Assembly (NCBI RefSeq): GCF_006337165.1
Contig: NZ_CP040896.1
Span: forward strand, 744,001-808,000
Source of the DNA: Hymenobacter jejuensis
GTDB taxonomy: Bacteria > Bacteroidota > Bacteroidia > Cytophagales > Hymenobacteraceae
Direction: 5' to 3'
Length of the DNA: 64,000 nucleotides
Within the stretch, counting starts at the first letter, position 1; every line of letters begins with the position of its first letter. Under the pieces are notes generated by a model. It made no database searches. It saw only the letters and a program-made list of their open reading frames with translations, and had not been told where the DNA came from. Of this stretch, positions 8,572 to 18,572 are shown in pieces. A program made the position numbers and the translations under genes.

Positions 8572-8871
8572 ATGATAATAAGGGTTGTGCGCATGACTTT
8601 CGCGCCAGAAAAAACCGGCGATTTCCTGACTCTATTTCGGTCTTCGGAAAATAAAATTCGCCAGATGCCCGGCTGCCGCTACTTGGAGTTGTGGCAGGAT
8701 GCCGACGCGCCGCACATCTACTGCACTTACAGCCATTGGGACTCCATAGCCGACCTCGACGCTTACCGCCGTTCGGCGTTGTTTGGGCAGGTCTGGCCCG
8801 CGACCAAAGCGTTGTTTGCGGCCCCAGCGCAGGCTTTTTCGGTAGCCCGCGTGGCTGAAACCGGCGCTTAA
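8572..8871 (+). CDS. Antibiotic biosynthesis monooxygenase (ABM) domain protein
   Basis: 99 aa covering a single ferredoxin-like ABM domain: the first strand is MIIRVVRMTF, followed by the helix with FLTLFRSSENKIRQMPGC and the strand YLELWQDAD, and the SHWDSIADLDAYRRS segment is typical. Members range from quinol monooxygenases to heme-degrading enzymes and many of unknown role. No heme-ligand pattern can be assigned here. It is followed at about 90 bp by hscB in the same direction. Confidence 0.8.
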   Translation: MIIRVVRMTFAPEKTGDFLTLFRSSENKIRQMPGCRYLELWQDADAPHIYCTYSHWDSIADLDAYRRSALFGQVWPATKALFAAPAQAFSVARVAETGA

Positions 8872-8961
8872 TCGGACGCGCTGCGTATACGTGCCAGAGT
8901 GCTCAAGTCGCTTGCAATGCCGATTAGCGGGCGCTCGCCTTCACTTGAATTCTACAACTAC

Positions 8962-9498
8962 ATGATTACCAATTACTTCGAGTTTTACAATTTACCCGAG
9001 ACTTTTCGTCCCGACGAGGCTACGCTCAAGCGGCAGTATTACGCACTCAGCCGCGAGTACCACCCCGATTTTCACGCTACAGCCGCGCCCGAGCACCAGC
9101 AGGAAATCCTGAATCTGGCGACCCTCAACACCAACGCCTTCCGGACCCTCTCCGACCCCGACCAGCGCATGGCCTATATTCTGAGCACGCACGGCCTCTT
9201 GGAAGAAGGAAAACAAGAGCTTCCCAATGATTTTTTGATGGAAGTAATGGACCTCAACGAACAGCTGATGGAACTGGAGTTTGAGCCCGACCCAGAAACC
9301 GTCGCACGCGTTGAAAATGAGGTAGATGCCCTCTCCGAGACCCTCGATGCAGGCATCGAACCCGTGTTGGCTGGCTACGAAGGTTTGCCCCAAGATGTGC
9401 GCCCGCAAGCCCTGCAACAGGTCCGGACTTACTATTTGAAACGTCGATATCTCTTGCGCATTCGGGAAACTCTCGCTAAGTTTGCCACCCGTTCCTGA
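8962..9498 (+). CDS. hscB: Fe-S cluster co-chaperone HscB (Hsc20)
   Basis: 178 aa from the chosen ATG at 8962; a longer reading from 8899 adds 21 residues that do not look like HscB. The N-terminal J domain carries the HPD motif at residues 34-36, needed to stimulate an Hsp70 ATPase. The C-terminal three-helix domain (about 90-178) has the ELPNDFLMEVMDLNEQL pattern that binds the scaffold IscU. It helps transfer Fe-S clusters. Its Hsp70 partner is not adjacent; dnaK lies at the far right of the window and may serve, though that is inference. It ends 18 bp before a tRNA-Leu gene. Confidence 0.93.
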   Translation: MITNYFEFYNLPETFRPDEATLKRQYYALSREYHPDFHATAAPEHQQEILNLATLNTNAFRTLSDPDQRMAYILSTHGLLEEGKQELPNDFLMEVMDLNEQLMELEFEPDPETVARVENEVDALSETLDAGIEPVLAGYEGLPQDVRPQALQQVRTYYLKRRYLLRIRETLAKFATRS

Positions 9499-9516
9499 GT
9501 TGTGGGAACGAGATGA

Positions 9517-9598
9517 GCCCAGATGGCGGAATCGGTAGACGCGTTGGTCTCAAACACCAATACCGCAAGGTGTGCCGGTTCGACCCCGGCTCTGGGTA
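9517..9598 (+). tRNA. tRNA-Leu (anticodon CAA)
   Basis: 82-nt cloverleaf. Acceptor stem GCCCAGA/TCTGGGT with G-U as the first pair, anticodon stem TTGGT/ACCAA with loop CTCAAAC giving anticodon CAA at 9551-9553, a class II variable arm (TACCGCAAGGTGT), and T loop TTCGACC. Discriminator base A at 9598. The CCA end is not encoded. It reads UUG leucine codons. Confidence 0.95.
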
Positions 9599-9602
9599 CT
9601 CT

Positions 9603-9640
9603 AAAAGGACTTTGGCAGTTTTGCCAAAGTCCTTTTTGTT
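9603..9640 (+). terminator. Terminator of tRNA-Leu
   Basis: 15-bp perfect stem (9603-9617 / 9622-9636) with a GTTT loop, ending in a T-rich run. It begins 5 nt after the tRNA. Confidence 0.9.
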
Positions 9641-9699
9641 TTACGGCGCCTTGTTAAGTTTCTAGCTTTCAGGCTCGCTAAGGTTGTTTACTTTCACGT

Positions 9700-11790
9700 A
9701 TGAACCGACGTCTGCCTGCGCTGCTGCTGTTGTTATTGGCTCTAGTTTCACTTCCTGGTTACTCCCAGAGTCCGCAAACCCCAAGGCTCAAACAAGCCCT
9801 TGCCCGTGCTACTTCCGACACCAGTCGGGCGCTGCTGTTGGCCGATCTGAGTGCCTCTTATCGGTACTCCCGCTTCGATTCGGTGCTGTGGTACGCCCGG
9901 CAGGGGGTGCAACTGGCCCAGCGCATCGACTACCCGAAGGGCGAAGGGCGCTGCCTGTCGCGCATTGGCATTTTGATGGGCGAGCGCGGCAACCTGCCTC
10001 AAGCGCTGCGCATCGACCTGAAAGCTTTGCAGCTAAATGAAAAAAGCCAAGACTTGGAAGGCACGGCGCGCACGCTCAACCAAACCGGACTCCTGTACTA
10101 CGCACTCGATGATTTTCGGCCTGCGCTCAACTATTTTTTCCGGTCGAAGAAGATCTATGAGATGGACGAGCGCATCGGCGACGACTCGCAGCTCATCAGC
10201 GTATTAACCAACATCGGCGCCAGCTACGAAGGGCGCAAGCAGCTGGATTCGGCCCAGTATTTCCTGAACCGGGCATATGGTTTGGCGATTCGCTCGCACA
10301 CCACCAACCAAAGCCCCTGGGGCAACCCCTTGCCGTATGTGCTGCGTGAATTAGGGTTGTTGCAGGCTTCGCTTGGGCGTGACCAGCAGGCGCTGCGGTA
10401 CTACCGGCTCGGCGCCAAGGCTGCGGTACCCGAAAATGACTTGCGCAGCCGCTGCCGCTCCTACCAATACATGGCGGAGCTGTACCGCGAGCGGCACCAA
10501 ACCGACTCCAGCGTGTACTACGCCCGCAAGGCACTGGCTGTGGGGCAGGCCCTGCCGTTTGTCGTGGGCATCGTCCGGACCAGTTCGCTGCTGGCGAACG
10601 CTTTTCAGGCCCGTGGCCAGCACGATAGCACCTTAAAGTATATGAACATCATGCTGGTGGCGCAGGACAGTTTATATAATCCCCAGAGAATCAAACAGTT
10701 AGACGCAATCGGTTTTGCAGAGCAACAGCGACTGCGGCAGCTCGAACAAGAACGGGAGCAATTTATCTCGCAGGTGCGCACGTACGCGTTGCTAGCCGGT
10801 GTGGGCGGGTTGCTGCTCATTGCACTGCTGCTGTGGTACAACAACCAGCAACAACAACGGGCTAACATCAAGCTGCAAGCGCTGAACGAGCAGGTTACGC
10901 AGCAGAAAGAAGAGCTTCGCGATCAGCGCGACAACCTAGCCCGCACGCTACAGGAACTCAAAGCCACCCAGAGCCAATTGGTACTGCGCGAGAAAATGGC
11001 TTCGTTGGGCGAACTCATGGCCGGAGTGGCGCACGAAATCCAGAATCCGGTGACCTGCGTGAAGAACTTTGCGGGCATCAGCGCGGGGCTGTGCCAGGAG
11101 CTGCGGGAAGAAATGGCGCGCCTGCCCTTTTCGATTGAAGATCAGGATCTTATTGATGACCTGTTGCAGAACCTGAGTCAGTATCAGGCCAAAATTGTGC
11201 AGAACGGGCAGCGGGCCGATTCCATTGTGCGCGATATGCTGGAATACTCCAGCGCCGGCCCCAGCCCCCGGCAACCCACCGACCTAAACGCGCTGGCCGA
11301 CGACTATCTGCGCTTGACGTATCACGACTTGCGCGCCAAAAACCGCAATTTCAACGTGGCCCTCCTTCCCCAACTCGACCCCGCAGTGGGCTTGGTAAGC
11401 CTAGCCCGTCACGACATCGGCCGCGTGTTGGTCAGCCTATTTACCAACGCTTTATATGCGGTGCAGCAACGGCAGCGGCTGGCTGAGGAAGACTATGTGC
11501 CGCAGGTTTCGGTTAGCACCCGACGGGTAAACGACCACGTCGAAATCCGGGTGCGCGACAACGGCATGGGCATTCCCGAATCCGCCCGAGACAGCATTTT
11601 CCAGCGGTTTTTTACCACCAAGCCCACCGGCGAAGGCACGGGGCTGAGTCTGTCTTTAAGCCATGACATTGTCACCAAAGGGCATGGCGGCACCATCACC
11701 GTTGAGAGCCAAGAAGGCGAATACACCGAATTTATGCTCACGCTGCCGCTGCAACCAAAGCTGTCTATTCCGAGGGTTTTAGCTTACTGA
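9700..11790 (+). CDS. TPR-containing sensor histidine kinase
   Basis: 696 aa. A signal peptide (residues 1-22) leads into a periplasmic tetratricopeptide region (about 35-345, with repeats such as LNQTGLLYYALDDFRPALNYF). One membrane helix follows at about 362-380, then a cytoplasmic coiled coil and the kinase core. The phosphorylated histidine is H445 in VAHEIQNP; the ATPase domain shows an N box (SLFTNALYAV), GMGIP and GEGTGLSLSLSHDI. This architecture is widespread in Bacteroidota. A LytTR response regulator begins 244 bp downstream and is the likely partner. The gap between them holds no supported gene. Confidence 0.92.
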   Translation: MNRRLPALLLLLLALVSLPGYSQSPQTPRLKQALARATSDTSRALLLADLSASYRYSRFDSVLWYARQGVQLAQRIDYPKGEGRCLSRIGILMGERGNLPQALRIDLKALQLNEKSQDLEGTARTLNQTGLLYYALDDFRPALNYFFRSKKIYEMDERIGDDSQLISVLTNIGASYEGRKQLDSAQYFLNRAYGLAIRSHTTNQSPWGNPLPYVLRELGLLQASLGRDQQALRYYRLGAKAAVPENDLRSRCRSYQYMAELYRERHQTDSSVYYARKALAVGQALPFVVGIVRTSSLLANAFQARGQHDSTLKYMNIMLVAQDSLYNPQRIKQLDAIGFAEQQRLRQLEQEREQFISQVRTYALLAGVGGLLLIALLLWYNNQQQQRANIKLQALNEQVTQQKEELRDQRDNLARTLQELKATQSQLVLREKMASLGELMAGVAHEIQNPVTCVKNFAGISAGLCQELREEMARLPFSIEDQDLIDDLLQNLSQYQAKIVQNGQRADSIVRDMLEYSSAGPSPRQPTDLNALADDYLRLTYHDLRAKNRNFNVALLPQLDPAVGLVSLARHDIGRVLVSLFTNALYAVQQRQRLAEEDYVPQVSVSTRRVNDHVEIRVRDNGMGIPESARDSIFQRFFTTKPTGEGTGLSLSLSHDIVTKGHGGTITVESQEGEYTEFMLTLPLQPKLSIPRVLAY

Positions 11791-12034
11791 AACAGACCTT
11801 AAATACAGTTTCTGCCCAGGCGCAGCTTGTGGAGGCATAAAACCGAACCGACTTGGCGGGCCTTTCGTCGGCCGAATAGCCCGGCTTGACGAAAAGCAGC
11901 AGGTAATCTGAAGTCGATATGGTTATTTTAACCTTGCAGCTTTCTATCAAGAAACGTTGAACAGACGATTTCACTTGCCGAACGTCTGGTTTTCCTCTGC
12001 GAACTCTAGATGTAGCTTCTTTCATTAACCCCTT

Positions 12035-12760
12035 ATGCCCACCAAACTTTCGTGCGTTATCATCGATGATAACGAAATCAACCGCCTCACGCTCGAGCAC
12101 TTTGTCGAGATGACCGAGACGTTGGAATTGGTGGCGTCGCTGGCTGATGGGGTACAAGGCATTAATTATTTGCGCCAAAATCCGCCGGTCGATTTGCTGC
12201 TATTGGACATCGAGATGCCGCACCTCAACGGTCTGGAGCTGGTCCGGATTCTGCCCGAGCCGCTACCCGATATTGTATTGGTGACTTCGCACAGCGATTT
12301 TGCCGTCACGGCTTACGAGCTCAACGTGACGGATTATCTAGTAAAGCCCGTCGATTATGCGCGTTTCAACCAGGCTATAAGCCGGGTGAGCACTCGCCGG
12401 GCGGCGTTGCAAGCCGAAAACGCCACGAATGGCTGGGCTTCTGCCGGCGACAACCGCTTGTTTGTGAAGGTAAACAACAAGCTGGTGCGCATCGACTTCG
12501 ACGAGGTGCTCTACATCGAGGCCCTGTCAACTTACTCCATCTTGGTTACGCCCACGCAGAAGCACATCGTGTATTCGACGTTGAAGGCCATCGAAGACAA
12601 AATTCCTTTCGCGCACTTCACCCGGGTTCACCGCTCGTATATGGTTAATACCCAGCGCATTGACTCTATTCAGGATAATACCCTGCAACTGGGCGCGCAC
12701 GAAGTGCCGATTGGCAAGTCCTACCAGGAAAACTTTTTGCGCAAACTGCGCAGCTTTTAA
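12035..12760 (+). CDS. LytTR-family response regulator
   Basis: 241 aa. The receiver domain (1-120) has the acidic pair DD at 11-12, the phosphoacceptor D58 (LLLLDIEMP) and the conserved lysine in YLVKPVD. A LytTR DNA-binding domain follows at about 140-241 (RLFVKVNNKLVRIDFDEVLYIEA, then FTRVHRSYMVN). It is expected to be phosphorylated by the TPR histidine kinase encoded just upstream and to act as a transcription factor. A strong terminator follows the stop codon. The targets are unknown. Confidence 0.93.
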   Translation: MPTKLSCVIIDDNEINRLTLEHFVEMTETLELVASLADGVQGINYLRQNPPVDLLLLDIEMPHLNGLELVRILPEPLPDIVLVTSHSDFAVTAYELNVTDYLVKPVDYARFNQAISRVSTRRAALQAENATNGWASAGDNRLFVKVNNKLVRIDFDEVLYIEALSTYSILVTPTQKHIVYSTLKAIEDKIPFAHFTRVHRSYMVNTQRIDSIQDNTLQLGAHEVPIGKSYQENFLRKLRSF

Positions 12761-12769
12761 TAGAGACCA

Positions 12770-12810
12770 AAAAACAAAGCGCCTGGCTTGCAGCCAGGCG
12801 CTTTGTTTTT
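12770..12810. terminator. Bidirectional terminator between the LytTR and DUF2723 genes
   Basis: 19-bp perfect stem (12770-12788 / 12792-12810) with a 3-nt loop. A-run on the left and T-run on the right let it serve both convergent genes. Confidence 0.9.
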
Positions 12811-12823
12811 CGGTTAGAACCAG

Positions 12824-15800
12824 TTATTGCCTCGGAAAATATTGTTCCGCGAGTTGCCCAAGTCGCGCGACCTGCGCTTGATTGCCGGTGTCGGCAGCCG
12901 CCTGATACAAATTGCGAAGCGTAATGAGGTTGGCCGTCACTTCCCGCTCAAAAATGGCTGCATCGTGGGTGCGGTAGTAAGCTAGGTTTTGCTCCGTACG
13001 GCTGGTCAGAGTGTCCATTATTTCGGCTGCGCGGGCTTGCTCGCCCACCTGCACCAGCGGCGCCACCAAGTTGGCTGAGTAATAATCATACGGCAAGGCC
13101 GCGTCGGGCATAACCGTCAGGCACTTATCTAGCACTTCTTTTGCCTTGGCTTTTTCGCCGGAAGCCAAATAAGCCGTGGCCAGCCGGGCAAATTTGTCGC
13201 GGTATTCGGCCAACGTGCGGCGCTGCGTTTCGTCGTAATACACGTGCGGGTTGTTGAGGTTGCGGTATGTGAATTTGCGCATCAACGAGTCGTAGGTGAT
13301 GTCCTTGGCCACGTAGCCGACCTCAATGGCCGCCTGCGATTTGGGCTCGGGCGTGCGACACGGCAGCACCCGGTACGCCAGCCCTTCCATTTGCAGATAC
13401 GGCTCCAGACCGCGGTACTCTTCTTGGTGCAAAGACGAGGAAAAATACACGGGCCGCTGCCAGTTGTTGGTCGCGAGCAGATCCAGAATGGCGAGGCTTT
13501 TCTTTTCCAGCGCACCTTTGCCCACATCCCACTGCATCCGCGACGCCAAGTGCGCACGGCGCTCAGCGGGCACAATGCCTAGGCGCTGCACGGCCGCCGT
13601 ATCAACGGGCAGATAGAATTTGGTGGTCGGGAACGAGAGCATGGCAGGGCCACCATCTCCGTAGCTCACTTGCAACAACGGGCTGTTCTGGTCAACTAGC
13701 TGAATGAACTCCTTGAGATTCACCTCTTTTACCTCGGCGTTGGGCACGTAGGGCAAGTAGTCGTTGGTGCCTTGCTGATACTGCGCCGACTTTATTGAGA
13801 GCGGCAGCGGCTGCGAGGCGTAGCTGCGGCGCTTCATCTGGTTGAGGTACCAATCGGTGTTGAGGTAGCTGACCACGGCCACGCGCACGTCGCGGCGCAC
13901 GCCTTCCACTTCCTGCGCATACCACAGCGGAAATGTGTCGTTGTCGGCTTCCGTGATCAGGATGGCGTTGGGGGCCACACTATTGAGCATGTTCTTGGCC
14001 CAATCGACGGAGGCATAGCGGCCCGAGCGGTCGTGGTCGTCCCAGCCTTGCGTAGCCATCACCGTGGGTACCACCAGCCCGAGCATCGTCACCAAGGCTA
14101 CCCGCACCCGCTCCGCTTTGACCACCGCGCGCAGCATTTCAGCTAACCCTATGACGCCCAGGCCAATCCAGATGGCGAAGGCAAAGGTGGAGCCCGCAAA
14201 AGTATAGTCGCGCTCGCGCGGCTCAACGGGTGGCTGGTTGAGGTAGAACACAATGGCCAACCCCGTGAGCACAAATAACATGCTCACCACCAAGGCGTTG
14301 CGTTTATCGTATCGGATCTGAAAAAACAAGCCGGCCAAGCCTAGCAGCAGCGGCAGGGCAAAGAAGTTGTTGCGGGCTTTGTTATCGGCTAATGACTGGG
14401 GCAAACCGTGCTGGGTAGCGGTTGGCCACAACGCACTGGCCTGTTGCACGTCGCTTTCTCGGCCCACAAAATTCCACAAGAAATAGCGGCCGTACATGTG
14501 AAGTATTTGGTAGTTAAGCAGAAATCCCAGGTTTTGCGCCATCGTTGGCTTCCCCCCTTCCTGAATGCCGACCCACTTTTGGTATTCGCGTACCAAGTCG
14601 GGCGTGGCGCCGGCGGGGCCGCCGTAAATTCGTGGCAGGAGCATGTTGTCCTGCTCCGGATAGACCAGTTCCTGCCGATGATCGCTGACCACGTAGCGGT
14701 TGCCCTGCCGGATATAGTGCGGCGCACCTTCTTGTTGATCAATGGGTTGGGCAAATAAGTGCGGGCCGTATAGCAAGGGCCGGTTGCCGTACTGCTCGCG
14801 CTTCAGATAACTCACGAACGAGAGCACGTCGCCGGGCTTGTTCTCGTCGATGGTTGGGTTGTAGCTGCTGCGAATGGGCACTATTAAATACGATGAATAC
14901 CCAATCAGCACAAACACGAAACAGAGCATAGCCGTGTTGAGCACATGGCTGCCGCGGCGGAAAGAATAGCGAAAGCCCCAGCCAATCAGCCCGACGAACA
15001 GCACCAAAAAGCAGAGCAGGCCGGAGTTGAAGGGCAGCCCGAAGTTGTTGACAACATACACTTCAAAGGCGCCGGCCAGCGTGGGCAGCCCCGGAATAAC
15101 GCCCACCAGAATAGCCAACACCACGGCGCAGCTCAGCCCAAGCGTCAGTAAGCCGCCTCGGGTGCTGGGCTTTTTGGCGCGCCGGAAGTAATACACAAAG
15201 CCCAACGCCGGAATTGCCAGCAGGTTCAGCAGGTGCACCCCAATGGAAAGGCCCACCGCGTAGGCAATGAGAATGAGCCACTTATCCGAATCGGCTTCGT
15301 CGGCGCGGCGGTCCCATTTCAGCATGGCCCACACCACAAAGGCCGTGAACAGCGTGGACATGGCATATACCTCGGCCTCGACAGCATTGAACCAGAACGA
15401 ATCGGAAAACGTGAACGCCAAAGCGCCCACCGCACCGGCTGCCTGAATCAGAGCGGTTTGGCCGAAATCAGGATCTTTTACAAATCCTTGATTATCAATC
15501 ACTTGTAATTGCAAAAGCTTTCGCCCCAGCATCGTGATGATCCAGAACAGAAACAGCACCGTGAACGCGCTCGCCAAGGCCGACACGCCGTTGATCAGAA
15601 TCGGGATGTAGGTGACATGGCCAAAGGACAGCAGCGAAGCCAAACGCCCCAGCAGCAAAAAAGTAGGCGCCCCCGGTGGATGCGGCACTAACAAATGGTG
15701 GGCGCTGGCCGTGAACTCGCCACAATCCCAGAAGCTGGCCGTGGGCTCGAGGGTGAGCAAGTAGGTACCCAAGGCCAGCAGGAATACCAACCAACCCAAC

Positions 15801-15826
15801 AGGTTGTTTATATGTTTATACCTCAT
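12824..15826 (-). CDS. DUF2723-family multi-spanning membrane protein with C-terminal TPR-like region
   Basis: 1000 aa. The N-terminus has the DUF2723 hallmark TLEPTASFWDCGEFTASAHHL (shown only in part by FWDCGEF and HPPGAPTF), followed by roughly a dozen hydrophobic helices to residue 600. This family is distantly related to GT-C glycosyltransferases of the protein O-mannosyltransferase type. A soluble region (600-850) and a helical, TPR-like tail (ARLATAYLASGEKAKAKEVLDKCL) follow. It is probably a membrane glycosyltransferase that acts on envelope proteins or glycans, but substrate and activity are not shown. Its coding sequence contains a copy of the dispersed 18-bp motif at 15488. Confidence 0.85.
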   Translation of the reverse strand: MRYKHINNLLGWLVFLLALGTYLLTLEPTASFWDCGEFTASAHHLLVPHPPGAPTFLLLGRLASLLSFGHVTYIPILINGVSALASAFTVLFLFWIITMLGRKLLQLQVIDNQGFVKDPDFGQTALIQAAGAVGALAFTFSDSFWFNAVEAEVYAMSTLFTAFVVWAMLKWDRRADEADSDKWLILIAYAVGLSIGVHLLNLLAIPALGFVYYFRRAKKPSTRGGLLTLGLSCAVVLAILVGVIPGLPTLAGAFEVYVVNNFGLPFNSGLLCFLVLFVGLIGWGFRYSFRRGSHVLNTAMLCFVFVLIGYSSYLIVPIRSSYNPTIDENKPGDVLSFVSYLKREQYGNRPLLYGPHLFAQPIDQQEGAPHYIRQGNRYVVSDHRQELVYPEQDNMLLPRIYGGPAGATPDLVREYQKWVGIQEGGKPTMAQNLGFLLNYQILHMYGRYFLWNFVGRESDVQQASALWPTATQHGLPQSLADNKARNNFFALPLLLGLAGLFFQIRYDKRNALVVSMLFVLTGLAIVFYLNQPPVEPRERDYTFAGSTFAFAIWIGLGVIGLAEMLRAVVKAERVRVALVTMLGLVVPTVMATQGWDDHDRSGRYASVDWAKNMLNSVAPNAILITEADNDTFPLWYAQEVEGVRRDVRVAVVSYLNTDWYLNQMKRRSYASQPLPLSIKSAQYQQGTNDYLPYVPNAEVKEVNLKEFIQLVDQNSPLLQVSYGDGGPAMLSFPTTKFYLPVDTAAVQRLGIVPAERRAHLASRMQWDVGKGALEKKSLAILDLLATNNWQRPVYFSSSLHQEEYRGLEPYLQMEGLAYRVLPCRTPEPKSQAAIEVGYVAKDITYDSLMRKFTYRNLNNPHVYYDETQRRTLAEYRDKFARLATAYLASGEKAKAKEVLDKCLTVMPDAALPYDYYSANLVAPLVQVGEQARAAEIMDTLTSRTEQNLAYYRTHDAAIFEREVTANLITLRNLYQAAADTGNQAQVARLGQLAEQYFPRQ
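15488..15505 (+). repeat. Dispersed 18-bp motif, coding copy
   Basis: TTGATTATCAA, four bases, TTG. It lies inside the DUF2723 gene, where the opposite strand encodes VIDNQG. Confidence 0.55.
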
Positions 15827-16119
15827 TTACAACTACTTAGAAAAGTGCATTGAAAAAGACATACTTAAAAAGCATAATTTTGTATTCCGGGAGGGCGAGG
15901 CAGCTCTGCCCTCCCAAACAGGATAGATGTACCTCCCTGCTAAAGGGTTGCTTAGCAGCGGCCTGCTTGCGCTCTCGGTTGATGCTTCGCTTCTTTTTAC
16001 GCTTGTACTTTTTCGTTTCTCGCACAGTAGTTGCACGGTCGGGCGTGCTATCTTATCCTAGCTTTACCGGCCCGATATACGCGCATTAATTCTTGACCTT
16101 TCTTCGCTCTTTTGCTTAT
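15827..16119. other. Divergent intergenic region, DUF2723 / S9 peptidase
   Basis: 293 bp between divergent starts. It must hold promoters for both genes, but no full TAnnTTTG box was found; TAGCTTTA at about 16058 is the closest on the plus strand. Short reading frames here look accidental. Confidence 0.5.
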
Positions 16120-18543
16120 ATGAGAAAAGCCTACCTTCTTTCCGGGGCCTTGTGGCTGGCCAGCCTAGCGGCTCACGCGCAAGACCTTACGTATCAAACA
16201 CCCCCCAAAGCCATTGCGGCCCTAGCCAGCGCGGCGCCTACGCCCCGCATCAGCATTGCCTCCAACGGCCAATGGATGCTGCTCATGGATGTGCAAGGCA
16301 TGCCCAGCATCGCGGAGCTCTCGCAGCCTGAGCTGCGCGTTGCGGGGTTGCGCCTCAACCCCCGCACCAACGGGCCCAGCCGCATCAGCTATGCCACGAG
16401 CCTGCGCCTGCGGCGTCTGCCCGACGGCAAAGAGCTGGTGGTACAAGGCTTGCCCGCCAAAGCGCGCATCAGCGAAGTGACGTGGTCGCCGGACAACACC
16501 AAAATTGCCTTTACGCACACCACCGACAACCACATTGAGCTGTGGACGGTGGATGTGGCCTCGGCGTCGGCCCGCCTGCTGCCCAATCTGTTTTTGAATG
16601 CGGTATTCGGCAACTCCTACCAGTGGGTGTCCGACAGCCGCACCATCATTGCCCGCGCCATTGTGGGCGGTCGTGGCGAAGCGCCCGTAACTACGGCGGC
16701 TCCAACCGGCCCTGTAGTGCAGGAAAACGGCGGCAAGAAAGCGGCGGCGCGCACCTACCAGGATTTGCTGAAAAGCCCCCTCGACGAGAAGCTGTTTGAA
16801 TATTACGCTTCGGCCCAGACAGTGAAAGTGGACGTTGGCGGTCGGATGCAGCCGCTGGGCGAACCCGGCCTTATCCAGCAGGCTTCGCCCTCGCCCAACG
16901 GCCGGTATGTGCTGCTCAAAACCATGCACCGCCCGTATTCTTATACCCTGCCAGCCAGCAGTTTCCCCGTGAAAGTGGATGTACTGAGCATGGAAGGACT
17001 GATCGTGAAAGCCGTAGCCGATCTGCCGTTGGCCGATAACGTACCCACGAGCTTCGATGCCGTGCCCAACGGCCCGCGTGAGCATGCGTGGCGCGACGAC
17101 GTGCCGGCTACCCTCTATTGGGTGGAAGCCCAAGACGGCGGCGATCCCAAAACGCAGGCTTCGGTCCGCGACAAGATCTTTACGCAGATAGCGCCATTCG
17201 ACGCGCCAGCCACAGAGTTAGCCGCGCTGCCTATGCGCTACCGCGATGTACTCTGGAGCAACGCCAACCTAGCGTTGGTGGAAGGCTACCGCTGGGCCGA
17301 CCGCAAGGAAATGACCTGGACGCTGAATCCTACGCTGTCGAAAGCGCCACTAACGGTGTTGTTCGATCGGTCGTCGCAGGACACGTACCACGATCCGGGT
17401 ACGCCGTTTGTGCAGCGCAATGCCGCGGGCCGCTACGTGCTGGCCACTGACGCAAAGAGCGAAAATATCTTCCTGATCGGCAACGGCGCCTCACCCGAAG
17501 GCGATCGCCCTTTCGTGGATGAGTTGAACCTGAAGACCAAGCAAAGCACGCGCTGGTGGCGTTCGGAGGCACCTTACTACGAGGTACCCTTTACCATTCT
17601 CGACCTCAACAAGCAGGTGCTGGTGACGCGGCGCGAGTCGCAGCAGGAAAGCCCCAACTACTTTCTGCGCGACGTGCGGCACGCCAAGCTGACGCCGATT
17701 ACCAGTTTCCCGAACCCGTACGCGTCGATCGGCAACCTCAGGAAGCAGGTGCTCAAATACAAGCGCGCCGACGGCGTCGACCTGACTGCAAATCTGTATC
17801 TGCCACCCAATTACAAAAAAGAAGACGGTCCGCTGCCCACGCTCATGGAGGCATACCCCGTGGAGTTTAAGGATAAGCAGGATGCCGGGCAGGTAAAAGG
17901 CTCACCTTACGCCTTTACGCGCCTGAGTTGGGGCTCGCCCGTGTTCTGGGTTACGCAAGGGTACGCTGTGTTGCAAGGCACTTCCATCCCGATTGTGGGC
18001 GAAGGCACCAAGGAGCCCAACGACACTTACACCGAGCAGCTCGTTGCTAGTGCCAAGGCCGCCATTGCAGAAGGCCAGCGCCTGGGCGTAGTCGATCCGA
18101 AGCGCGTGGGCGTGATGGGCCATTCGTACGGCGCATTCATGACTGCTAACCTATTGGCGCACAGCGATTTGTTTAAAGCAGGTATTGCCCGTAGCGGTGC
18201 CTACAACCGTACGCTTACGCCATTTGGTTTCCAAGCCGAAGAGCGCACGTATTGGGAAGCGCCCGAGGTGTACAACCAGATGTCACCTTTCAATTACGCC
18301 GACAAAATCAAGACGCCGATCCTGCTCATTCACGGCGAAGCCGACAACAACTCCGGCACGTTCCCGCTGCAAAGCGAGCGGTTCTACAATGCCCTGAAAG
18401 GCCACGGTGCCACGGTGCGCTACGTCACGCTGCCCTTCGAGGCGCACAGCTACGCCGCCAAAGAATCCATCATGCACATGCTCTGGGAAATGGATACGTG
18501 GCTGAACAAATATGTAAAAGGCGAGCCCGCACCGGCCAACTAA
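16120..18543 (+). CDS. S9-family serine peptidase, glutamyl-endopeptidase-like (S9D)
   Basis: 807 aa from the ATG at 16120, which opens a clear signal peptide (MRKAYLLSGALWLASLAAHA); an upstream start at 16093 would spoil it. A beta-propeller region (about 40-560) precedes the alpha/beta-hydrolase domain. The triad is visible: Ser in GHSYGAF, Asp in HGEADNNSG and His in FEAHSYAAKES. Stretches such as RSGAYNRTLTPFGFQ and ESIMHMLWEMD closely resemble, from memory, plant chloroplast glutamyl endopeptidase, so cleavage after glutamate is a fair guess. It is exported to the periplasm or outside. It stands alone, with a palindromic hairpin behind it. Confidence 0.9.
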   Translation: MRKAYLLSGALWLASLAAHAQDLTYQTPPKAIAALASAAPTPRISIASNGQWMLLMDVQGMPSIAELSQPELRVAGLRLNPRTNGPSRISYATSLRLRRLPDGKELVVQGLPAKARISEVTWSPDNTKIAFTHTTDNHIELWTVDVASASARLLPNLFLNAVFGNSYQWVSDSRTIIARAIVGGRGEAPVTTAAPTGPVVQENGGKKAAARTYQDLLKSPLDEKLFEYYASAQTVKVDVGGRMQPLGEPGLIQQASPSPNGRYVLLKTMHRPYSYTLPASSFPVKVDVLSMEGLIVKAVADLPLADNVPTSFDAVPNGPREHAWRDDVPATLYWVEAQDGGDPKTQASVRDKIFTQIAPFDAPATELAALPMRYRDVLWSNANLALVEGYRWADRKEMTWTLNPTLSKAPLTVLFDRSSQDTYHDPGTPFVQRNAAGRYVLATDAKSENIFLIGNGASPEGDRPFVDELNLKTKQSTRWWRSEAPYYEVPFTILDLNKQVLVTRRESQQESPNYFLRDVRHAKLTPITSFPNPYASIGNLRKQVLKYKRADGVDLTANLYLPPNYKKEDGPLPTLMEAYPVEFKDKQDAGQVKGSPYAFTRLSWGSPVFWVTQGYAVLQGTSIPIVGEGTKEPNDTYTEQLVASAKAAIAEGQRLGVVDPKRVGVMGHSYGAFMTANLLAHSDLFKAGIARSGAYNRTLTPFGFQAEERTYWEAPEVYNQMSPFNYADKIKTPILLIHGEADNNSGTFPLQSERFYNALKGHGATVRYVTLPFEAHSYAAKESIMHMLWEMDTWLNKYVKGEPAPAN

Positions 18544-18572
18544 GCCGCTATCGTTTTTGAGGCTCCTAAATA

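Noticed and set aside
11765..12178. Minus-strand 137-codon frame in the kinase/regulator gap
   Set aside because: It overlaps both the kinase end and the receiver domain of the LytTR gene and has no family likeness.
16222..17133. 303-codon minus-strand frame
   Set aside because: Antisense to the S9 peptidase propeller and without family motifs.
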